A stretch of DNA of 19,988 bases from Nitrosomonadaceae bacterium. GTDB lineage: Bacteria; Pseudomonadota; Gammaproteobacteria; Burkholderiales; Usitatibacteraceae. Location: assembly GCA_021300055.1 (NCBI GenBank), contig JAJTHU010000195.1, positions 1 to 19,988 on the forward strand, in the 5' to 3' direction. The position numbers were made by a program, and so were the translations under genes. Shown here in pieces: positions 15,641 to 19,988 of this stretch (within the stretch, counting starts at the first letter, position 1; each line of letters starts with the position of its first letter). The notes under the pieces were generated by a model. It did not search any database. It was not told the DNA's origin and was given only the letters and a program-made list of their open reading frames with translations.

Positions 15641-18125
15641 ATGCTTCGCATTGGCTCGTTCGAGTTGCTGCTGGATGTGAACTTGCTCCAGAAGGACGGT
15701 AAGAGTCTTAACGTCGGGGCTCGCGCGATCGGAGTGCTACGGTGTCTCGCTGCGCGACCAGGGCAGACAGTATCAAAACAAGTCTTGCTGCAAGAAGCTT
15801 GGATCGACGAGAGCGGACACAAGTTGGTTGTCGAGACCGGAAGCCTACAAGTGCAGATTCACAACTTGCGCAAGGCGATGGGCGCGACGCAATCAAGACA
15901 GTAATGGATCGTGGTTATCAGCTCGCGCTACCCGTGTCCGTGCCGACCTTGGCACCACCCAGCTTCCCGGTTCCCAACCTTGTTGAACCCTTGGTCGGAC
16001 GCGATGATGACGACTCGCTGCTGCGGCAAGTGCTGGCGGACCATCGGCTTGTGACAATCATCGGCGCTGGCGGCGTTGGCAAGACATCCCTTGCGACAAG
16101 GGTCGCAAGCTCACTTGACCAGAGCACGACGCACTGGATCGCGCTCGCGCTGCTCACGTCCAACGACGAACTTATCCGCATCATCGCGGCAGCAACTCGC
16201 AGTGAAGTGAGCGTACAGGCCGCCGAAACGTCGGCTGAATCGTTGGCCCGTGCCATGCGCAATTTCTCAGGGCTGCTGGTCCTGGATAACGCTGAGCATT
16301 TGATTGACTTAGTTCGAACATTTGTGGCGTCGGTGCTCGCGCACGCGCCCCACACTCGTTTCTTGATCACATCACAGGTGCCACTCCGAGTCTTCGGGGA
16401 GCAGATTTATCCACTCCTGCCACTTGCCACACCGAATCTTGATGCGAGCAGTGCGGAAGTTGGCCGCAAATGCCGCAGTGCGGTTCTTCTTCAAGGTGGC
16501 GCCAATGGGGACACCGTCTGATGCCGATTTCGCCCTTGTCAAGACGGTGGGGCGCATTACCCGCGCATTGAACGGAAACCCATTAGCCATTCATCTGATT
16601 GCGGCCCACGCGCAGGCGCTCGATGTCGAAAGACTTGACGGGCCGGTTGAGCGCCTTTTTGACTTAACGTCTGTCCGCACCGATCAGCCGCTACGTCAGC
16701 ATTCTCTGAATGACGCTTTCGATTGGAGCCTAAAGCTCTTGGACGACGACGCAAAGCGCGTCTTCCATTTGCTGGCGCAGTTTCCGGGAGGCATCAGCTC
16801 TCGAATACTTGCTCTTGCAGCAGCAAAGCTGGGCTTTGAGTTTGTGAGAGTAATCGCTTTGGTAGGCGAGCTGCTTGATCGCTCACTGGTCTTCCGCGCC
16901 AACCCGACGGCGCGAATCGTCGTGCCAGAAGCGGCACGACACTACAGCATGAAGCTCGCCGAAACCAATGGGACGCGGGAGTCGCTTGAGCGCACGTTCA
17001 TCGACATCATGGCGCAGCATTCGCGCAACTGCGAGCATACGTTTTGGTTCTCCCCCGTGGCATTCTGGCGCGCCGAGTTCATGCCTGAGGCCGAAAACGT
17101 CCGCGCTGCTTTCATCCTTGCAGCCGAACGTCGATACGACGAACCCGTTGCCATGCTTGGCCTAGCAGTACGGCACGCATGGGCTGAGGATGGACTCTTG
17201 CCAACACCACTTGGCCTGCGCGACGTGATGATCCCTGAGCGGCTAAACGGCGCACGCGCGAGCGAAGAGGCAATCTATCGAGTATTCGATGCGCTAAGCG
17301 GCCTGCACGCGAGCATCTGGGAGACGATCCAAGAGTTGGAAGCTCGCAAGCATGGCTTCAATGACAAGGAACACAATCTTTGGCTGGGACTTGCTTACCT
17401 CGGCGAATGCACTTCGGCCGCAAACTACGACTTGCCACATGCGAAGATGTGCCGGATGCGCGCGGCAGAGCACTTGCCTGAGTGGGAAGCAACGCCCATC
17501 GTGCTGCAGTTCATGCTTTCGGCGAAAGGTCTGGTCTCACAAGCTTCGGGCGAGCTCGATGCGGCACAAGAGGTTTTTTGACCGCCGGGTGCTGCTGTCG
17601 GACGAGTGCAGCACGGGCATCTATGGAATGGCCGTAACTGATGCACTGGATTGCGCGTGGCGGCGTAAAGATGTTGCGCGACTCATGTCAACTTGGGAGC
17701 AGTTTCTCGCAGACGCTTCGAGGATCGGCCAAGCGGGCCGCATCGGCTTGCTCACGATCTGGATTGAAGCGTTTTCAACGCTAGGTGATGTCGTACGCGC
17801 GAGCGACGCATCCCGTCGATTGCGCGACATTGTCCAAGTCAGCAATGTATTTGAGCTTTGGACGATCAACAGCTTCGCTTGCTTCGCGCTCGCCTGCGGC
17901 GGTCCTGCTCTCGCCGCGGACATCATGGCCAACGGTGAACACTTGGAGGCGCGCAGCAAGGTGCACCGAGCGCGACTTAACCAGAAGGCCACCGCCGACA
18001 TCCTCGGGCAAATTGACCAGAACCTCCTGCGCGCCGCCCGCGACCGCACGCTCCCGATCACGCTGAGCGAGATGCTGCGTCGCTGCTCGGCTCACGCCGA
18101 CCGAATTTTAGGAAACAAAGGATGA
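15641..18125 (+). pseudogene. Winged-helix plus P-loop NTPase regulator, broken by three frameshifts
   Basis: Three shifts divide what must have been one protein of about 828 residues. Segment 1 (to about 15880): an OmpR-type winged helix, starting MLRIGSFELLLDVNLLQKDG and ending LRKAMG. Segment 2 (about 15883-16461): the end of the winged helix (DAIKTVMDRGYQL), the Walker A GAGGVGKT at 16063-16086, Walker B LLVLDNAEH near 16273-16299, and ITSQVPLRVFGEQIY. Segment 3 (16463 to about 17579): AANAAVRFFFKVA, GNPLAIHLIAAHAQAL, SLNDAFDWSLKLLDDD and helical repeats. Segment 4: DRRVLLSDECSTG to the TGA at 18125. This is the STAND-like ATPase regulator layout (DNA-binding head, NTPase switch, helical repeat sensor). 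An upstream ATG at 15518 is in frame, but its extra residues are not family-like. Targets unknown. Confidence 0.85.
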
Positions 18126-18157
18126 CCCCCAGTATTGGCGGGGTGTTTCAGGTTTTT
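18125..18157 (+). terminator. Hairpin after the regulator pseudogene
   Basis: ACCCC and GGGGT pair around a 10-nt loop, starting at the last base of the TGA stop, followed by GTTTCAGGTTTTT. The stem is short, so this is a modest rho-independent terminator candidate. It lies between the regulator pseudogene and the convergent ftsB. Confidence 0.35.
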
Positions 18158-18175
18158 GCCCGAAAACGCGCGTAT

Positions 18176-18466
18176 TTACTGGGGTTTTACTTTCTTTGGA
18201 TCGACCACTTGATAGAAGGTTTCGTTGGGCTTGATCATGCCCAACCCCACACGGGCGCGCTCTTCGACCGCGGTGAGGCCCTCTTTAAGGTCGCGCACGT
18301 CTGCATCTAATCCAGCATTCCGCTGCGCAAGCTTGGCATTCTTTTCCTTCTGCGCACTCAGCTGTTGATTCACGTCCCACACGCGCAACCAGCTACCCTT
18401 ACCGATCCAGAGTGGATACTGGATAGCGACGATGAGCGCGATAAGCGTGTGGGGTAGATACTTCAT
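18176..18466 (-). CDS. ftsB: Cell division protein FtsB (septum formation initiator)
   Basis: Bitopic inner-membrane protein of the FtsQLB divisome complex. 96 residues: one N-terminal helix (about 5-21), a periplasmic coiled coil (about 31-67) and the conserved EERARVGLGMIKPNETFYQVV segment typical of FtsB. Length and the position downstream of eno match the gene in beta- and gammaproteobacteria. No ribosome site is visible upstream of the ATG; instead the start overlaps the stop of a 32-codon frame as ATGA, suggesting translational coupling. Confidence 0.93.
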   Translation of the reverse strand: MKYLPHTLIALIVAIQYPLWIGKGSWLRVWDVNQQLSAQKEKNAKLAQRNAGLDADVRDLKEGLTAVEERARVGLGMIKPNETFYQVVDPKKVKPQ

Positions 18467-18561
18467 TGGTCAGTACGAGAGGCCAATGACTTCGCAACTG
18501 CATCGGCGACCGAGTCGGCAAACTGTCTAGGCACCACGCTCAGATTGTTTGCCTCTTCCAT
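18463..18561 (-). CDS. Possible 32-residue small protein between eno and ftsB
   Basis: The frame runs ATG 18561 to TGA 18463. It begins 9 nt after the eno stop, has AAGG 7 nt upstream (overlapping the eno stop codon), and ends with ATGA overlapping the ftsB start. Sequence begins MEEANNLSVVPRQFADSV and ends ASRTDQ; the second half could form an amphipathic helix. No family recognised. It may be a real small protein or a leader whose translation delivers ribosomes to ftsB, which lacks its own visible ribosome site. Confidence 0.5.
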   Translation of the reverse strand: MEEANNLSVVPRQFADSVADAVAKSLASRTDQ

Positions 18562-18570
18562 CCCGTGACC

Positions 18571-19854
18571 TTATCGCAGGTTGTAGTACGCCGATTTGCC
18601 GGGGTAGCTCGCAGCGTCGCCAAGCTCTTCCTCGATGCGCAATAGCTGGTTGTACTTCGCCATGCGATCCGAGCGCGATGCCGAGCCGGTCTTGATTTGT
18701 AACGCGTTCGTCGCCACCGCGATATCCGCGATGGTTGTGTCTTCAGTTTCACCGGAGCGATGCGAGATGACAGCGGTGTAGTTCGCGCGCTTCGCCATTT
18801 CGATGGCCGCAAAAGTCTCGGACAGCGTGCCGATTTGATTGACCTTGATGAGGATCGAATTTGCGACGCCCTTCTGGATACCTTCGCGAAGAATCTTCGT
18901 ATTCGTAACGAACAAATCATCGCCGACGAGCTGCACCTTCTTACCGAGCCGCTCGGTCAGCAGCGCCCAACCGTCCCAGTCGTCTTCGGCCATGCCATCT
19001 TCAATCGAAACGATGGGGTATTTGTCGCACCACGTGGCAAGAATATCGACGAACTGGGCCGACGAAAACGATAGTTTCTCGGCCTCGAAGCGGTACTTAC
19101 CCTCTTTACGAAACTCGCTGGCCGCGCAATCCAAGCCAATGAGAATATCCTGTCCTGCGACATAGCCCGCTTCTTCAATTGCCTTGACTGCATATTGAAT
19201 CGCTGACTCGTTGTTCGGCAAATTCGGCGCGAAACCACCCTCGTCGCCGACGTTCGTGTTGTGGCCCTCAGCGTGCAGAATTTTCTTGAGCGTGTGAAAC
19301 ACCTCGACACCGGCGCGCAACGCTTCGCGGAACGTTGGAAGCCCCGCCGGGATGATCATGAACTCTTGCATGTCGAGCGGGTTGTCTGCGTGCGCGCCGC
19401 CGTTGATGATGTTCATCATCGGGACCGGCATTTGCATCGGCGCGGCTCCGCCCAGATAGCGATACAGCGAAAGCCCCGTTTCATCGGCTGCTGCCTTGGC
19501 ACACGCCATCGACACCGCAAGAATCGCGTTGGCGCCCAAGCGCGACTTCGACTCAGTGCCATCGAGTTCGATCATGGTGCGATCGATAAACGCTTGCTCT
19601 GCGGCGTCGAGTCCGATGATGGCTTCGCAGATTTCCGTGTTGATGTTCTCGCACGCCTGCAACACACCTTTGCCGAGGTAGCGGCTGGCGTCTTTATCAC
19701 GTAACTCAATCGCTTCACGCGATCCAGTCGATGCACCAGAGGGTACGGCAGCGCGGCCAATTACACCTGACTCGAGCAAAACATCGGCTTCAACAGTAGG
19801 GTTGCCGCGTGAATCCAAAATCTCGCGGGCGATTACATCAACAATAGCGGTCAT
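18571..19854 (-). CDS. eno: Enolase (phosphopyruvate hydratase)
   Basis: Glycolytic enzyme converting 2-phosphoglycerate to phosphoenolpyruvate; also part of the RNA degradosome in some proteobacteria. 427 residues, the normal length. Seen: H155 (GGAHADN), E205 (VGDEGGFAPN), Mg ligands D242, E285 (SIEDGMAEDDW) and D312 (GDDLFVTN), catalytic K337 in the signature ILIKVNQIGTLSE, and H365 in SHRSGETED. The start gives the conserved MTAIVDVIAREILDSRGNPT. No clear ribosome site precedes it. kdsA lies 37 nt upstream on the same strand, and the small frame plus ftsB follow, the usual proteobacterial housekeeping order. Confidence 0.98.
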   Translation of the reverse strand: MTAIVDVIAREILDSRGNPTVEADVLLESGVIGRAAVPSGASTGSREAIELRDKDASRYLGKGVLQACENINTEICEAIIGLDAAEQAFIDRTMIELDGTESKSRLGANAILAVSMACAKAAADETGLSLYRYLGGAAPMQMPVPMMNIINGGAHADNPLDMQEFMIIPAGLPTFREALRAGVEVFHTLKKILHAEGHNTNVGDEGGFAPNLPNNESAIQYAVKAIEEAGYVAGQDILIGLDCAASEFRKEGKYRFEAEKLSFSSAQFVDILATWCDKYPIVSIEDGMAEDDWDGWALLTERLGKKVQLVGDDLFVTNTKILREGIQKGVANSILIKVNQIGTLSETFAAIEMAKRANYTAVISHRSGETEDTTIADIAVATNALQIKTGSASRSDRMAKYNQLLRIEEELGDAASYPGKSAYYNLR

Positions 19855-19891
19855 AAGACAAACAATCCAGAAGACGAAAAATCTATGAGAG

Positions 19892-19988
19892 TTACATCAA
19901 TTTCTGTTCGGCGAATCCGCGCTGCTTTACGAGTGCGTCGATTTCTTTAAGCACTTAGAGCAGCTCCTTCATCATCGGCAGAGGCCAA
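19892..19988 (-). CDS. kdsA: 3-deoxy-D-manno-octulosonate 8-phosphate synthase, C-terminal end, with in-frame stop
   Basis: KdsA makes KDO-8-phosphate for lipopolysaccharide. Only the 3' end is in the window, 37 nt upstream of eno. The minus-strand frame reads WPLPMMKELL, then TAA (19957-19955), then without any change of frame VLKEIDALVKQRGFAEQKLM and TAA (19894-19892). The visible part resembles the C-terminal helix of KdsA (PL..MKELLE.L.EID..VK..GF), and the order kdsA-eno-ftsB supports the call. The stop replaces one codon, probably GAA or CAA, so the gene as written loses its last 21 residues. Truncated functional protein, nonsense mutation or base error are all possible. The identification rests on few residues. 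Confidence 0.7.

Noticed and set aside
1..19988. CRISPR array, tRNA/rRNA genes, insertion sequences, prophage or attachment sites
   Set aside because: No regularly spaced repeats, transposase or integrase-like frames, or RNA gene signatures were seen on reading through.

Overview
The window looks like chromosome of a betaproteobacterium, probably Burkholderiales-like; this is an inference. It rests on the kdsA-eno-ftsB order at the right end, an Fnr/hemN/cbb3 oxidase locus on the left, high GC with GC-ending codons, and a FliA-type promoter that points to a flagellated cell. No rRNA, tRNA, CRISPR array or insertion sequence was seen.

Positions 1-12032 form a microaerobic respiration locus. 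An Fnr-type oxygen sensor gene (leftward, cut by the window edge) diverges from hemN, a PF13386-type TauE/SafE-like membrane protein, ccoI and ccoS. These four rightward genes are packed with 2-nt gaps or a 4-nt overlap. The structural operon ccoNOQP follows, then ccoG, ccoH and a small two-helix membrane protein. Two near-identical Fnr boxes lie 59 and 60 nt before the hemN and ccoN start codons, so the sensor, its targets, the haem supply step, the copper supply (ccoI, probably the SafE-like protein, ccoG) and the oxidase sit together. The striking anomaly is in CcoO: the haem c motif reads C-Y-N-Y-H instead of CxxCH.

Positions 12033-15013 hold a J-domain-like membrane protein with a long charged helix and no HPD motif, and a convergent methyl-accepting chemotaxis receptor with a sigma-28 type promoter on its own strand.

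Positions 15014-18125 are a decaying accessory stretch. An MmcQ/YjbR family gene has two frameshifts, and a large winged-helix plus P-loop NTPase regulator has three. Most of these breaks fall in or beside short homopolymers. No comparable frameshift was seen in the rest of the window.

Positions 18126-19988 (leftward) hold the 3' end of kdsA, with an in-frame stop 20 codons before its expected end, then eno, a 32-codon open frame not previously named that overlaps ftsB by ATGA, and ftsB.
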